Below the pieces are notes generated by a model that worked only from the letters and a program-made list of their open reading frames with translations, made no database searches and was not told the DNA's origin. Positions 12,689 through 25,791 of a stretch of DNA of 64,000 nt are shown here, one piece after another. The stretch is from Holothuria scabra (taxonomy: Eukaryota; Echinodermata; Holothuroidea; Aspidochirotida; Holothuriidae): NCBI GenBank assembly GCA_037179385.1, contig CM074193.1:6655547-6719546 (forward strand). Direction: 5' to 3'. How positions within the stretch are numbered: the stretch's first letter is position 1; every line of letters starts with the position of its first letter. The position numbers and the translations under genes are program-made.

Positions 12689-13248
12689 CTGAAAAGAAAG
12701 AAAGAAAGAAAATTTTGAGCAGTTTAAATGTGTTTATGTTTTTTTCTTATTGCTGCTTCAAAATACCAGTACAAAGTTAACAGCCTAAACATAGCATATT
12801 TTACATCCAATGGGACAACTATGAACATTTAAAAAAAATAAAAACTTTGATGATCTTTTAACTTCTGAACAACAACAAATTTTCCAAATTTATGAACAAG
12901 TGAATTTATTTCCAGAGTTTAAGAAATCCTATGTCAACGACAAATACAATTATGCCAGCCTAAGGTACAGTAGCATGCCATTCTTGCCTAGTTTATAAAG
13001 CTGTTACAACTCTCAAATCATTGGATATTTATCACAATGTGGTTTCCATGAAACTCTTGCCCAAGAGTGATATCAGGACTTCATCTTGGGGGACGGATGA
13101 AAGGATATCTGATACATTGTCCTGGGGAAAGGATCTTAGAAGAGGTGTCCCCCTGCCCCTTTAGAAGATGGCCTACAGAGCATGGGCCAGATGAATAGGG
13201 TGCTACATTTGATGCTCGATTTGGACTGAACATATCTGTCTCGGAATT

Positions 13249-13320
13249 CCTTCCCTCTTCCCTATTCTTTCTTCCTTTTTGTTTTTTCTTTCTTTTCTTC
13301 CCTCCCCCGCCTCCTCCTCG
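13249..13320 (+). repeat. Polypyrimidine tract
   Basis: Nearly uninterrupted C/T run of about 70 bp inside the intron between the last two coding exons; low complexity. Confidence 0.8.
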
Positions 13321-14060
13321 TTTCATCATTGTAAATGGAAGATATTTAACTTTAAGTTTACCATTAACATGGAATATATTTTTGTTGAACTTCATGAAAA
13401 ATACCTGAAAGGAACAGTGACATTTGCAATATTTATGTAATATAAAAATAGAACAAGGAATTAGATCTCTTCCTTTTAATATAAAGGTGCTTTGCCCTTT
13501 GAAAGTTTACTTCAAGCAGACAAAGAATGAAGTTACTCCAAAAACCTGTGTTTTACATTTCATTTTTGTTTTCGAAGACCATTGCAGCATAAATTATTTA
13601 CATCATAGCAATGACTCACTCTCCACAAATGATATAGAAGTGTAATTGAAGCTATCTTTGTGGTGATATAATCTAGAGAACATTATCACACAGTGACTCA
13701 CAAAGATCCTTGGCCAGACATTTAGACAAGGATCAATGAACTTCCAACATCCTGTGTCAGTTGTATTTGACCTTGGGTCAACATCAGTAATAATTATATG
13801 GTCCAACAAGGTACTTGAGAAACCAGTTTTCCAGGTTAGGCATTATCTTTAATTCTTTAGGATGTGAATTAACCTAATGTATGTTGTTTGATGTCTGGGG
13901 AAACAATTGTAGGCTGATAGATAAAGAGAAATGAGTCTTTGAGCGTTATACAGTTAGGTTAAATATGTCTTATACTACATCAGGGTTGCAAATGCTGGTT
14001 TAAAGCTTTCAAGTGCAAGAGGAGTCCCCACAACTTGAAGTAGTCCAGTAGACTGTCCCG

Positions 14061-14105
14061 TTTCATGACTGACTCTTGAGAGTCATGTCACAATATTTTT
14101 TTCTC
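14061..14105 (+). repeat. Short dispersed repeat, also at 40250-40300
   Basis: TTTCATGACTGACTCTTGAG followed by AGTCATGTCACAATATTTTT resembles TTTCATGAATGGCTCTTTAG / AATCATGTGACAATATTTTT at 40250-40291. Confidence 0.4.
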
Positions 14106-14239
14106 CTCAAATGTGAAATTTAAAAGGAGTGCTTGGTTTACCTTGAGTATGCAATACTGAAGTCCTAAAGTATTATGGAAGATGCTTTGAAGAGAAATAA
14201 GAGTGAAACTGTAAGATACAGCTGTTGTTTCCAAACCAA

Positions 14240-14282
14240 GTTTTTTTTTTTTTTTTTTCTTCTTTTATGGGGGGGGGGGGAA
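14240..14282. repeat. Poly-T run followed by poly-G run
   Basis: About 17 T, a short TCTTCTTTTAT spacer, then about 13 G. Homopolymers; a likely site of assembly error or length polymorphism. Confidence 0.8.
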
Positions 14283-15568
14283 GGGAGTGGGAGGTGCTTT
14301 TGCCCTTTAAGGAGGCATAACACACAATACTAGAGGGAAAGGAATGGACAGTGAGAGTTGATCGAAACACTTGCTACTCTCACTGTTTGAACTGTATTTC
14401 TGTTGGATTATTAGCACCATATGCCACAATCATTATGAAGATGGTGTGAAACAGAGTCACAGTGATTAGTAAACTCTATCACACACAACAGTCTAACCTA
14501 CACCACACACTCACAACATATGTATATTCCAGATCCTAGTAAGCTAGCTTCTCCCTCTAAACCTTAGCATATGCTTGACAAAAGGGAGCAGAATAAATCA
14601 GTTTCTAAACCAAGAATATGCTAATTACTAGACAGTTGCTGCAAACCTAAGTTTTGATAGAAAAGACTTGATTTTAATGCACAAAACTCAAAAGCCAATG
14701 GGTACATTTGAGGCAATACAAGGCAACAGGTATTTTAAATGGAATGATTGACTGCTGTAGTGACGCAAAAGAAAACAAATTTACAACAGAGATAATAATT
14801 TAAAAAGCCCTTCAAACAAACTGTGCTGAATCAAATGGAAATTGCATCTTAATGAAAGCATATCTCAAGGTTTCTGATTTAATTTAAATTTTTTTACAGC
14901 ATTAATGATCCATTGCCAAATTGCTAGAAATTCTTGTCCTAAATTTGCATGTTTCTGTAACCACCTTCAAGCCATTAACACAGTAGGATACTTTTGCTAA
15001 ATTCCATGTAAGATTTAGCATTCCTTAGGTCTCTTTTCTTCTTAAATTTTATGCAAATACATGATCATTGTTTTCAAGATACTGTGCGACAAACAGACCT
15101 GAGCATTTTATGGACAGAATCTGAACAAACATCATCATTTCAGTGTCATCTGCTTTGAACACATAAAATCAAACTTACAGGTTGATAAACTACCCCATAC
15201 ATATTTTGTTACTCAAGTAATAAGTTTCAAGTAATAAAGCTGGGACAGGGAAGGGAACAGATCAGATCACATCTGGGAGTAAACCCTAAGACCAGGAAAG
15301 AGAATCCCAACACATAAGAGTGATAACAAGAATCCAAAATGTAGTTAATAATGAAATCTACTCTTCAGGAACCACATCCAAACTGGTTTGGGGTGAGTCA
15401 AGAATTAGGTGGCACCCTTCAGGTTTTCTCTCTTTCCACCCCATCAAACTGTTGACTGGGCAAAGAGTTACCATAAGTAAGAAAAGTTGTGCAATGTAAA
15501 TAGAAGTAACAAGGGGGTTGCTGGGGAAGGCCGTTTAGGAAGTGCATTGAGCGCCATCTAGAAGAAGG

Positions 15569-15622
15569 GTTCGTTCGTTCCTTTGTTCCTTCGTTCGTTT
15601 GATCTTTCGATCGTTCGTTCAT
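15569..15622 (+). repeat. (TTCG)n microsatellite
   Basis: Imperfect array of TTCG/TTCC tetramers, about 54 bp, in an intron of the NHS-like gene. Confidence 0.85.
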
Positions 15623-16043
15623 TGCCAAGGGTTATTCCGCTGTAGATGGGCCGTCAAAATAAGTTATAGGGGAAGTATGTAGGGGCAAAATTAATTGTTT
15701 AACCCTTCAATAGCAGTATAGAATGATGGTAGAACCAAAGTGTAGTGTTCTTGAAAAGAAGGTGAAAACCTATCCAAACTTTGAAATAATGGTATGGAAT
15801 ACCTTCCACTCTCCCAATAACTTGTCAACATTTGTAGCAATTTTATGTCTGCAAATTTGTCATGATAGTCCATGAAAAATACTTCTGACACAGGCCATTT
15901 AAATACAAGAATGCTGAGTGGTATACAAAGTGAATCATTAACATTTTTCCAATTCTAACATATTTTTTTCACTGGCCACCCATCTTTCCCCTCTCATCTC
16001 CCCACAATAAAATTCTGTCCTTTTAGATTTTATGAAGACTTAC

Positions 16044-17120
16044 CTTTCTCTACTGATCCAGGTTGTCCCACCTCTGTTGCAGTGGTGATTGAGTCCACTC
16101 GTTTTGGGGGAGGAGGTGCAAGGTCCAAGGCTGGCCCAGTAGTCTCAAACTTCTGGCTTGTGGCAGGTTGATTCGAAGGTATCCTGTTTTCTAGCCTTGA
16201 AAGAGATGGTTTGTGGTAAGGGAAGCCACAGTCAAAGTGCATAGAAGTCCAGTACCCCTCCTGGTCGACAGAATGAGAGGTTGACACACTGTCTGAATCA
16301 TTAAATTCTTCCACAGCATCTGCAAGGCACAGGTCTAAGTCAATGCTTGAATGATCTGATAAGGCACTGAGACTAGGGTGCTCTGAAGATTCTGATGATG
16401 AGTCTGAGAAAGTTGGCTGGTAGTGGGCTGGGTTTGGTGTCTTTGATGCAGGAGCCATGTTGCCTGCTTCAGGGCGAGGTGCAACCACAGGGGGTGGGGA
16501 GACACTTTGAAGCCATTTATCAGCAGTCAACTGAGACATGGCCTCTTCATTTGTAGGTGTTGGGGTTCCACTACTCTCGGAGTCAGTTCTCCTAACGGTG
16601 CCACCCTCCAGGAGTAACTCATTTGGTCTTGGATGCACCTCACGATATTGCCCAAAATTTTTAGATAGAAAGTATGTATTTTGGCCCGTTGGTGTAATTG
16701 GCTCACCTTCATTTGACAGTGATACAGCAGAGTCTGAAGGGGACCCATCTTGGATTCCATTTTTATTTTGTGAAAGAATCTGAACAATTTCAGAATCTGA
16801 ATTCAAGGAAGTTCTGTTACTGTCTGTCCCGCTCCAATTACCAGAACTAGACCTACGCTCTTCCTTTGGTTGGAATGGTTTGCGATTACGTAGCATGACC
16901 ACAGAGGGTTGGCTAGTCCTTACATGATTTTCTTGAGTATGAGCAGAGTCTAAGTGAGTAATAGAAAGTGTATGAGGCTTTGTGCTGATGATTCCTTCTG
17001 GCACTGTGGACTGCTGAAGTCGTAGACCTCTATTCCTGTTTGCCCTACCTAAAGAAGCAATACCAGCATGGTGGATGCTGCCATTGGGTAAGTTACGTTC
17101 CATGGAATTGTTTGATGAGC
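16044..17120 (-). CDS. NHS-like: NHS/NHSL-family gene, third coding exon in window
   Basis: Exon of 1,077 nt. The acceptor is TTCTTTTAACAG before 17120 and the donor is GAGAAAG|GTAAGT after 16044. Two bases complete the Gly codon begun in the previous exon, 358 codons follow, and one base starts an Ala codon, so both junctions are in frame. It encodes about residues 320-679. Signature blocks are RRSSSGNWSG (about 408-417) and VDQEGYWTSMHFDCG (about 604-618). The second closely matches VDTEGYYTSMHFDCG of vertebrate NHS and is the strongest single piece of identification. The proline-rich stretches PPPVVAPRP and LAPPPPKR (about 653-660) resemble SH3 ligands, and vertebrate NHSL1 is reported to contact Abi SH3 domains through such sites. 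The sequence between is Ser/Thr-rich and probably disordered. Confidence 0.92.
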
Positions 17121-18371
17121 CTGTTAAAAGAATGAAATAAAGCCAAAATGAGAAACTATAGAGCTCACACAATCTATCACCATAACATACTGTACAGCAA
17201 ATGCCACAGACAGGGTCCTTCTATGGTCTAGCTACTTAATGAAATTTCCAAAACTACCTGGATTGTGAATCCATAAGCCCTGACACTTACCTCCTGTTCA
17301 TCTATGCAATACCCCATTTACCTGCAACTAACCCTGGTAAACTAATAGCACAGATAGTGAGGGGGCCCTTACTCCCCTAAACAAGAACCAATAACACCTT
17401 TGATCTTACCAAAAGTCGTAGAATAGAAGGTAAGTTAAAGGGTGATATAGGTTCATCTTTACAATCTCTAGGAACATGATGAACATCATATGTTTTACAA
17501 GATGACACATTCTTTCCAATATCTTAGCTCATGTACAGCAAACATGTTATTACATTCAGAGATATGAAATTGTACCAAGCATTACCTGGAATAGACAGCC
17601 AAAAATAACTAATATCTAACCTTTTGTAAAAGTTACAACTCAAAAGGCCAGGTGGAGACAGTTTTAACACAATGTGACAGATGATTTCCATACCTAGACC
17701 AACCCACCTCCGCAACACTTTTTCAAAGACTGACATCACCTCACCCCTACAAAAAACTTTGTAATCATCTTTGAACTGATAAGGTGATACGCTTCACCAC
17801 GCTTCACTATGTTTGCCATGAAGCAACAGCCTGCTTTAATCTGTCCCTATTCCTCATGTTAAGTTCATTGTTCAAGCTCCTCGATACACCCAATGCACAT
17901 ATGATTTATGTACGAACAAGATTCATGGATGGCGATCTTAAGAGGACATGACACCTGCCAACATTTGAAAATTTACCCATTGACTTAATTTTTGACACAA
18001 TCATTTTTTTTTTTCAGAAAATGAGGTAATATCGCCCCTCCCTTCCCTTCCCCCTAAAATATTGAAAACAAGTTACCATCATTGAGGATATTGAAAGGGA
18101 TGCATAGATAGGTAGCTTCCCCAATGTAAATATGAGTCATTGACAAGGTCGTATCAAACAGGGCTTTTGGATGGACATATTTTCACAGAACTTTTATCAA
18201 TAAGCATCTGTCCTTCACATGACATTGGAAAATTTACATTCAAAAACTTAATTCAGGTTTTCCAGTTTTGTTTCACATAATGCAGGCCACATATCAATTT
18301 ATTTCAAAAACATTCTTCAATATGTGAGAAACAATCAACCAATCATTCATGTCAAGCAGTAGTATACTAAC
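17121..18371 (-). other. Intron of NHS-like gene (1.25 kb)
   Basis: Bounded by GTTAGT at 18371 and TTTTAACAG at 17121. It splits a Gly codon (G|GC). It contains one copy of a dispersed repeat (17241-17395) and nothing else recognised. Confidence 0.85.
17241..17395 (+). repeat. Dispersed repeat family B, copy
   Basis: ACTACCTGGATTGTGAATCC through CCCTGGTAAACTAATAGCAC, closely matching 53661-53795 over about 135 bp. Confidence 0.6.
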
Positions 18372-19065
18372 CATCAGAGGTGGAATAATCTCCAGACCAC
18401 CTATTCATGATGCGACCCCTCGGGACTGATCCATTTCTGTTTCTATCAGCATTAAGCCTGACATTACGAGGAAGAGATCCAGTCCAATTTGAAACAGGTA
18501 TTTCTTCCAACTGCTTCAAAGTATTTGGATCTATAGGCTCATTTGGGTGAAGTACAAGTTTGGAGTTCTTCTTCAACTTCAAAGAGCTTAATATAGAAAT
18601 ACCTCGTTTACTGAGGTAGGACCGTTTCTTGTTTTTCAGCATTCTTCGGTCCAAACTTTGAGTTCTAAGTTCCTCACTCAGGGCACTCGTAGACACAGTG
18701 GATCCCTGCGAAGAACCTCGTTCAAAGTCCATATCAACTGCATTTGGAATACCAGCGATAGTGCTTCTCCACTCATGGCGGCCATGTTTTTGCCTCCTTC
18801 TCTGGGCAAGTTCCAGACTTTGTAATGTGAGAGAGCGACGTACCAGGGACAATCTTTTGAAGTTGTCACCTGAAATATCCACTGAAATATAGGATGAAGA
18901 AGGTGCAGAGAGGCGTACAAGTTGCTCTGGTGTAGGTAGATGACTTCTGTGATGCCTGCTACCTTCCCATAGAACATCACGGGCAGACTGAGTTCTTTGA
19001 ACTTTTCTTGGCTGAGAAATCCTCTCAGGTTTCTGTTCATGTGGTGAAGGAAGTTGGTCCAAATC
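18372..19065 (-). CDS. NHS-like: NHS/NHSL-family gene, second coding exon in window
   Basis: Exon of 694 nt. The acceptor is TTGCATCAACAG before 19065 and the donor is GATG|GTTAGT after 18372. It begins in phase 0, joining directly to the YFPQ end of the 35.5-kb exon, and ends one base into a Gly codon. Counting from the first codon in the window, it encodes about residues 89-320. Family blocks are LPTPE (about 131-135), VDISGDNF (about 150-157), a run RRSLTLQSLELAQRRR, and TIAGIP (about 190-195). These occur in the same order in vertebrate NHS, which has LPTPEE, a VTGVGF block, LQRRRKLRRRK and TISGIP. The rest is basic and Ser/Arg-rich (KNKKRSYLSKRG) with no folded domain visible. Small extra exons between this and the 35.5-kb exon cannot be excluded across 16.4 kb. 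Confidence 0.88.
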
Positions 19066-19195
19066 CTGTTGATGCAAGAGGGAAAATATATTTGAGAAAT
19101 TGTAGCAGCAAAGCTCAAAGCTCAATATGCAAATATTAAATGACCATAGACCATATGCACATGATGTCACAAAGTTAAAAGTATGGCCTCTTTTG

Positions 19196-19280
19196 GTAAG
19201 GTAAGGCTAGTTTTATGGCCCAGTTTCCAACCACTTGGTTCAAGTCGAACCAGCCACGGCCCTCCTTTGGAAGAGCAAAT
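19196..19280 (-). repeat. SINE family A fragment
   Basis: Contains the tail block TATGGCCCAGTTTCCAACCA followed by CTTGGTTCAAGTCGAACCAG, matching copies at 25701 and 36825. No tRNA-like head. Confidence 0.6.
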
Positions 19281-21614
19281 CCATCACTGCACGGTGACAC
19301 CAGCAAATGCAGATAACTGATTTGTCAATTAACTGACACCCACATGAGCCTTTTCCATGCTGAAGGCAAATCTTACAATGTGCTGATTGCTCATCATCTT
19401 TGTTTTAATTCAAAAGTTACATCACATAATGTCAGTCTAATGCATTGGGTCTATATTCACCTTATATCTTTACCTCAATCAATGCAGTTGTGGTTACATA
19501 GCAAACACAAATGGCATTAAAGTTCTCTTTTTAATACAGAAATCTTAAGTATCTTTCTATGACAGTACATGAGGTAATCAGGAATTAGAGGTTACAGCAC
19601 ACCATTAACAGAGGATCCATTCTATTACCATTCAAGAGAGTTATTCTGAGTAAGCACATCTAGGGACATGGGAAGCAGGAGGAAGGGAGAGGTATATGAG
19701 GAGGAGGGGTGGAAGAGGAGGGGGCACGATTGATAGAGGATAGGTCAAGAGAGGGTTGGCACAGGAAGCAAATGGAAATTTTGCAAAAATTTATTGAAAA
19801 AACATTGCTGTTGTGGAACAGTATACAATGGCCTGTAAGTTTGAATGCAACTTATCACTTACAGTGCAACTTATCAATGATATTCCTGGACATGATTTTT
19901 AAGTAGAATAATGAGATATATTTATTTTCAGTACATTTCATGCCTGTCACAAGAAGTTGGTTTAAAATGTACTGTTGCTTCCACACAATTTTTTTTATCC
20001 TTTTTGGTATAAAAATGAGGGAATTTCTATACATATCCAATGCAAGTATTATAGAGTGCCCAATGAGATGGCACTATTCATGCAAAGGCCATTTAATGTC
20101 ATACAGTGTGTATGTATGTGATTAAAAGTCCTTCTTACCTAATTTAAAGAAAATTGAATACACTTGAGGGTGTATCACTACTTATCTTAGCAACTAAACA
20201 CACCATCAACTATGGGTACCCATCTTAAATACCATCAAACCTGCTGGGCTTCCAATCAAAAACGATTGAGAATGACAGAGGCATAGCAGGTTGGAAGTCA
20301 ATCACTCTTAATGGTCTCTGACTGTCATTTGCCGGAGGCATATCTGAATATTTATGAGTAGCTGAAATGCTAGCTTAACACACCCAGAACAGCTTACCCA
20401 TCACATGTTGGGGCCATTCAGCAGGTAAAAATGCAGCATTTGAAAACCGCAATAAATAACCACCCAAGGGAAGAAGATGCAGACTATTTTGTCTCAGACT
20501 AACTGAAAAACTTTGACGAAACTTACTTCACCACCAGCTTGACAGGAGAACTGTCTGAAAGCTGCAGGTTATAAATGTAAACTCTCTGGAAATAAATGGG
20601 ATTATCTCTCCATGCTTTTCCCTACTACATTTGGGAACATCAAACAGAAAGGTGCACTTTAAGATGGTCTATTCCTAGTATGGTTCAAGGTTTACATAAA
20701 CATGACCAGAAATAATAAATTCTGCAATGATGCTGTGGTAAATATGCAAACACCTGAAGATTGAGTTTCTTCAAAAATTTTAGCTCTATGCATAAGGAAT
20801 TTCTTGCTGATGTATTGCTCCGGCTGATTTCAATTTCCAGTGCAAGTGGTTGCAGCAGGGATCAGGAGCTGCTACTAGAGTAGCAGCTTTCTGGTTACAG
20901 AGGGCTACATGGTACCATAACTGCCTATCCATATTTAAACAGTAGTGATAATGATAGCAATAATAACAAGAAGGCACTTAAAATGAATCCTTACTAAGGG
21001 AAACTTGAAAGTAGAAAACTTTGAGGACCCTTGCAAGACCTCTGTGGTTTTACAGTTGGACAGAGGAGAGAGAAAGAGGGCAAGTTGCTAAATGAAAAGG
21101 TGATATCAGGGGCAATGTTTTAAAACTACTCTGGGTATTGTGGCAGCACAAACTGTAATTTTACACAAATCAGATGTAACAAAAGGTAAGTTCATGTTTG
21201 CTGTGTGAATGTATTTGTTTAAATTTATGGATACAGAAATAACAAAGCTGGCCTGCATAGGTGTCACAAATCTCTCTTTCAAGAACCATGGTTCTCACAA
21301 AAACGAAAGTGTTATCTTTTGCTCAAGAAAATGTTGTTGACCCCTTAATTCAAGTGATGCAATTTCGATACCTCTGGTAATGCTTAGCTTACATAAGAGT
21401 TACAGCTATTTCTGGACTTTAATGTTAAGACCACATTATTTCTCCATCATTAAAGCTTATTCTTAATGTCATGTGGATCGCAGTTTTAAATGTATTAATT
21501 TTCCTCTGGAAACTTGGCTTTTAAAAGCAACATTTTTACTTTATCTGGTGTACTCTTAGTAAACTCTGAGCAATGAGCAGCACTTACACATCTAAAAGCA
21601 CTCAGAAACCTCTG

Positions 21615-21772
21615 GAGTTAGTTAGCTAGATGAAGTTTTACAGCTCCGTTTCTGACAACTGGTTAAGGTGGGCAGACTGTTGCCACCTTTCAAGTTGTGG
21701 CTCACTGGCTTTGTTTTGCCTTCTGCATTGCTTACATGCTGAGTACCCAGCACAATGGCAGAAGGTTCCATT
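21615..21772 (-). repeat. SINE family A copy, body only
   Basis: Shares GAGTTAGTTAGCTAGATGAA, the CATTGCTTACATGCTGAG block and CACAATGGCAGAAGGTTCCA with other copies. Its reverse strand supplies the start of a chance 183-codon ORF (21630-22181). Confidence 0.65.
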
Positions 21773-23216
21773 TTTCAGTCTTCAGTACGACAGAAGAACA
21801 TTGTACAGAACATTTCAAAAAGTTCAAGTTTTTCAGTTTTTGACCACCAAACATGTACCTTGCACCCACCCACATTACATGCCACTAACATTCAGAAAAG
21901 ATTTACTCTGCAGGATCGACTTGAATATTCTATTTTTGAATACCTTCTTCTCAAGTTTTCACATGTCTGGAAAGAAATGGAAAGTGAAAAATGTCCTACT
22001 GAGCAAGAGGTTTATTGGTTTTCCTACTGTTTGCTTTCTGACAGTGCTTTCTCACACCCTTAGCATGAATAACAATGACAGGCCTGCTGAGGAAAAATAT
22101 CCTGTCATGGTCACCCCGAAAATGCAGTTGAACAGTGAAAATATTGACAATAGTACTGGTGACATGAATACTGTACAATAAGAAGAGACTTGTCAGCAAC
22201 TTGAATGGGCTAATCTCTGCTGTTTCACTTTATGCCGCTTTGACATGTAAAGGAAGCAAATTGCTGCCAGTAACCATGACAACATGACTTCATGAAAATA
22301 TGTGATTTCATACATCACATGTCAATGTATTCAATTTCCTTCTAATTGCTGATTCTAGGAGCAAAAAACCACAAAACAGGTGGAGTATAAACCTTTCACA
22401 AATTAGTGTGTAAGATTAAAGAGACACTTTCTGACAATCCTATACTACAGATACTCATTAAACTTGACATATTATTTCCTGTCTACATAAAATGCTGTAA
22501 GGGCATCAAATTCTATGGAAGGGAACAAATGATATTGTCACAACTACGTTACTTTTAGCCAGTAGGAGCTGGTCATGAGGTGCTGAGTTTTCTCGAAGGA
22601 TTGTTACTTAGATGGAAGGGGAGGAAGGGTGAAAAGAAGAGCACAGCTTTGCTGATATGAGCTAAAAAGGGAAAGAGGAACAGAAAAATAAAGGGCCAGT
22701 GAAAATTGAATAAGCACAAGTAACATGCATGTCATTAAGCCACACAACTGAAGAAACATCTTAACCTACACAAGGGGGAGCCAAAATCAAATTCCTGGCT
22801 CAATTAAGGCCTGATTCTCACTAAACTTAATTTTAATTGAGTGTTCCTCCTAATTTTAGCTTGACAGGCAGGGTCAACTTGTTCACTCCTATAAAGGGCC
22901 AAAACAGGAAGTCTTCTGGGTACTTGTGAACTGTGAATGAACTTCTATCAATCAACAAACAATCACATATAAAGCCTACTAGAAAATCCAAAGACAGTTT
23001 TTCACTACTAGCTGTGCTCAACAAGTAGTGTCAGAGGTCAGCTATACAAAAGCCATTGGGATTATAAATCCACTGCTTTCCCACTGCTCTATTGGAAAAA
23101 TTAAAAGGTATTCTTTGAAGCTAGAGAGCTTCCAAATGGCAAATATACATTCATTCTTTTTTGATTCGTGTATGGTTGTTCCATAAGTTCTTGAATTTGA
23201 AACAACTTTTTCTTAA

Positions 23217-23460
23217 GTCCTCCACATGATCAAGCAGTTAGAGCATCCACTTGCTGTCAGGTGGTTTCCAGTTCAACTCCTGACCAGGTCTTGCCTGCGT
23301 AGCAGACTGTGGGGCATATTCCTTGTTCAGTCATATCCCCACCAAGTCTGCCAAAGTGAAAACCGAACAGATTCTTTGAATATTCATAGAAATATGTGGC
23401 CTCAAGACTGGATGAATGTTAGTGAATATTCATAAGAAGGCAGCATCTGGTCCCGTTTAA
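23217..23460 (+). repeat. tRNA-derived SINE, second family
   Basis: The head at about 23226-23290 has an A-box-like ATCAAGCAGTTAGAGCATC and a B-box-like AGTTCAACTCC at tRNA spacing. It is followed by an unrelated body (AGTCTGCCAAAGTGAAAACC, GAATATTCATAGAAATATG). The cloverleaf is degraded, so this is a retroposon rather than a tRNA gene. The 3' boundary is unclear. Confidence 0.55.
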
Positions 23461-23801
23461 ATTATACAGTAGCCCATGCACACCACCCACAGAGTTTATA
23501 TGACATGGTGAAGTACACTTCCCGGTAGTACCCACTGGACGGTTGGTTATACAACGAAGCAGTGATCCGATTAGGTTCCGATCTAGTCATTCAGTTTACA
23601 ACACCAAGAATACACACACTTGCTCAAAACAATAACATAACAAATGAGGCAGGACATGAACAAGTCATATTATGGTAATGAGTTGGCGTCTAAAATTGGA
23701 CGCAAGCCTCTTTGTTTTGGTAGTTTGTGAAGCCTTAAAGGGGAGTGAACAAACAAAGTCTGTTCCGCGGGGCAGACAAGGTCACATCCAAGACTTAACA
23801 A

Positions 23802-23960
23802 ATGGAACCTACTGCCATTGTGCTTGGTGCTCAGCATAAGCAATGGAGTAGGGGAAACAAGTCAACAACTGGAAAAAAGTTAGAAACTAAGCCTTACAAC
23901 TCCATCTAACTCACTCAAAAAATGTTTAAAAAGTCAAATAAATAAATAAAAAAAAAAAAC
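23802..23960 (+). repeat. SINE family A copy with A-rich tail
   Basis: Plus-oriented: ATGGAACCTACTGCCATTGT, then the CTCAGCATAAGCAATGGAGT body and an AACTCCATCTAACTC end. It closes with AAATAAATAAATAAAAAAAA, giving the 3' end and polarity of the family. The tRNA-like head is missing or too decayed to see. Confidence 0.7.
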
Positions 23961-25700
23961 TGGGCTGCCCCACACGGGAGACAAGGGGGAGTATGTCTAG
24001 ACTAAGATCTTTACTGCAGTACTACTGATGATGTCTTAGTTTCCTCTCTTTCTACATGAAATAACATCATGTACATACTCCTCAGTATTCTCCCCTATTA
24101 ACATTTACCTAAGATACAAAAGCTTATATCTACACATGCCTCTATTTTGAAACGCGACTTCTTCTTTTCAGTTCTAAAGCTTTCAAACTAAGTCTGATTG
24201 CATGTTCTATATTATGAAGAAATGTGAGATGAATTGAATTAAAGAGCAAGAGCAGTCATCCAAAACTTATTTTGAAGCTAAACTACACAATTTTCTTTCT
24301 TATCTTCAAAGGTTTTTTATTAAAATTTTAGAACATTAAAATTGCATATTCAAACCAATGTAAACCATGCAGTTACTCATAGAAAATTCATACTTGGTGG
24401 GAAAAAAAAATTAACAAAATGCTCCCATATGACTTTAAAGAAGTAAACATGAAATAGGGCAGTTTGCTACACTACCTAAACCAATTACCAACTTCCATTG
24501 GCAGTTAACCAGTAAGCTTTCATTTGAAAAAAATCTGTTAGATTATGTGAGCACCTTTAACGTATTTCAAGATATACCCCTACAAAGTTTGAATGTTTCT
24601 GAAGAAACTAGCTGCTAATACAATAATGATACAATAATGATGTGAAGTGTCGCACAGTGTTGACATTTCTTTTGTTAACCCTACATAAATTATCTCTTAA
24701 TTACTCAACAGATAGTTTATGGTTTGGTAATTGATGCTGATGATTTTCAAGGACACAATTTTAACCTTTCAAAATAGAAACTCTCAGGACAAGCTAATGT
24801 TTACAATTGCCCTTGGGATGGACAATGCAAAAAGGATAACATTATCTACACAGCATGGCATGCCCCTTCCTAGGAATCAAAATATTTGCATATTGAGCTA
24901 TGTTTATGCATAATTAAGTGCAAATCCAAAATTAACCAGCACAGTGGTTCATTTTTAGTGGATTTTGATGGGAATTGTGGCAAGTTTCTTGGGTTTTAAT
25001 GCTTTTTACAATTTAATAGCCCAACTTTATCATTTTCATGTCACACCACCTATAAAGCCCAATGTTCTACAGCAACTTGACAAACACAGTGCAACTGGTT
25101 TGCCTGTCTGTTTTAGTCTCTCTTCTTTGCATTGAATGTAATCAACAGCAGACAATAACCTTTATATTGTCATCAAGTATTTCCTGTTGGTGTATCATAT
25201 TGTGACAAGTTCAGACAAAACCACATGGTATATTTAATTGGTTACATATTATTCTAACTCCAATTCCTTCCTCTTCCTAATAAAACATGTGATAATGGTT
25301 ATAGGACATATTGCAAAATGACTGGTTATCTCATTGCTCTGCTTGTCAAACATGACAAACCAGACCCAACATGTTTTCAAAACTTCATCAAAACAAAACA
25401 ACTGTCCAATATGACAAATATAGATCTGCAAACATGTTGCTTAGTGCCTACTGAAATGAATATTCATAGCAAATGTTAAGAGGTTTGAATATTCATGAAA
25501 ATGTAGTTGTGAAGCAAAAACAATATTACTGGTTGCAGAATTGATTCACACAATATTGCTATGACTTGGATATGTTTCCACTAAACTCTTCAAGTGCAAT
25601 CAGTTTTGTTGCATATTAATTTGTATTTACCTTTGTAATTATTAAAATTATCTTTAATGGAAGTGCAATGAAAACAATTTAATATCCCCGAAAAACAGAA

Positions 25701-25791
25701 GGTTAGCTTAGGTTAGGTGGAGTTTAACGGCACAGTTTCTGGTTCAAGTTAAGCCAGCCATGGCCTTTTTTCCAGTCATGGCTCACTAGCC
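25701..25791 (-). repeat. SINE family A fragment
   Basis: Tail-side fragment with TTAGGTTAGGTGGAGTTTAA and GGTTCAAGTTAAGCCAGCCA, as in the other minus-strand copies. Confidence 0.6.

Larger units (their letters stand above)
12689..16043 (-). other. Intron of NHS-like gene (3.36 kb)
   Basis: Bounded by GTAAGT at 16043 and a very strong polypyrimidine-AG acceptor at 12689-12712. It holds a polypyrimidine tract (13249-13320), a poly-T/poly-G run (14240-14282), a (TTCG)n microsatellite (15569-15622) and a short dispersed repeat (14061-14105). No coding segment was recognised. Confidence 0.85.

Noticed and set aside
13081..13395. 104-codon Lys/Gly-rich minus-strand ORF
   Set aside because: Translation of the polypyrimidine tract inside an intron.
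15419..15628. Arg/Glu/Asn-rich minus-strand ORF
   Set aside because: Produced by the (TTCG)n microsatellite.
18678..19118. 146-codon minus-strand ORF in a second frame
   Set aside because: Shadow of the NHS-like exon 18372-19065; the other frame carries the conserved family blocks and the matching splice phases.
20230..20330. Possible inverted repeat (CTGCTGGGCTTCCAATCA / TAGCAGGTTGGAAGTCAA)
   Set aside because: Pairing is short and interrupted; no TSD or second copy seen.
21630..22181. 183-codon plus-strand ORF
   Set aside because: Its start lies in a SINE copy, its composition is Cys/Phe/His-rich, another frame is open over much of it, and no domain is recognisable. Judged chance.
23217..23290. 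tRNA gene (plus strand)
   Set aside because: tRNA-like boxes, but mismatched stems and continuous repeat sequence downstream; called a SINE head.
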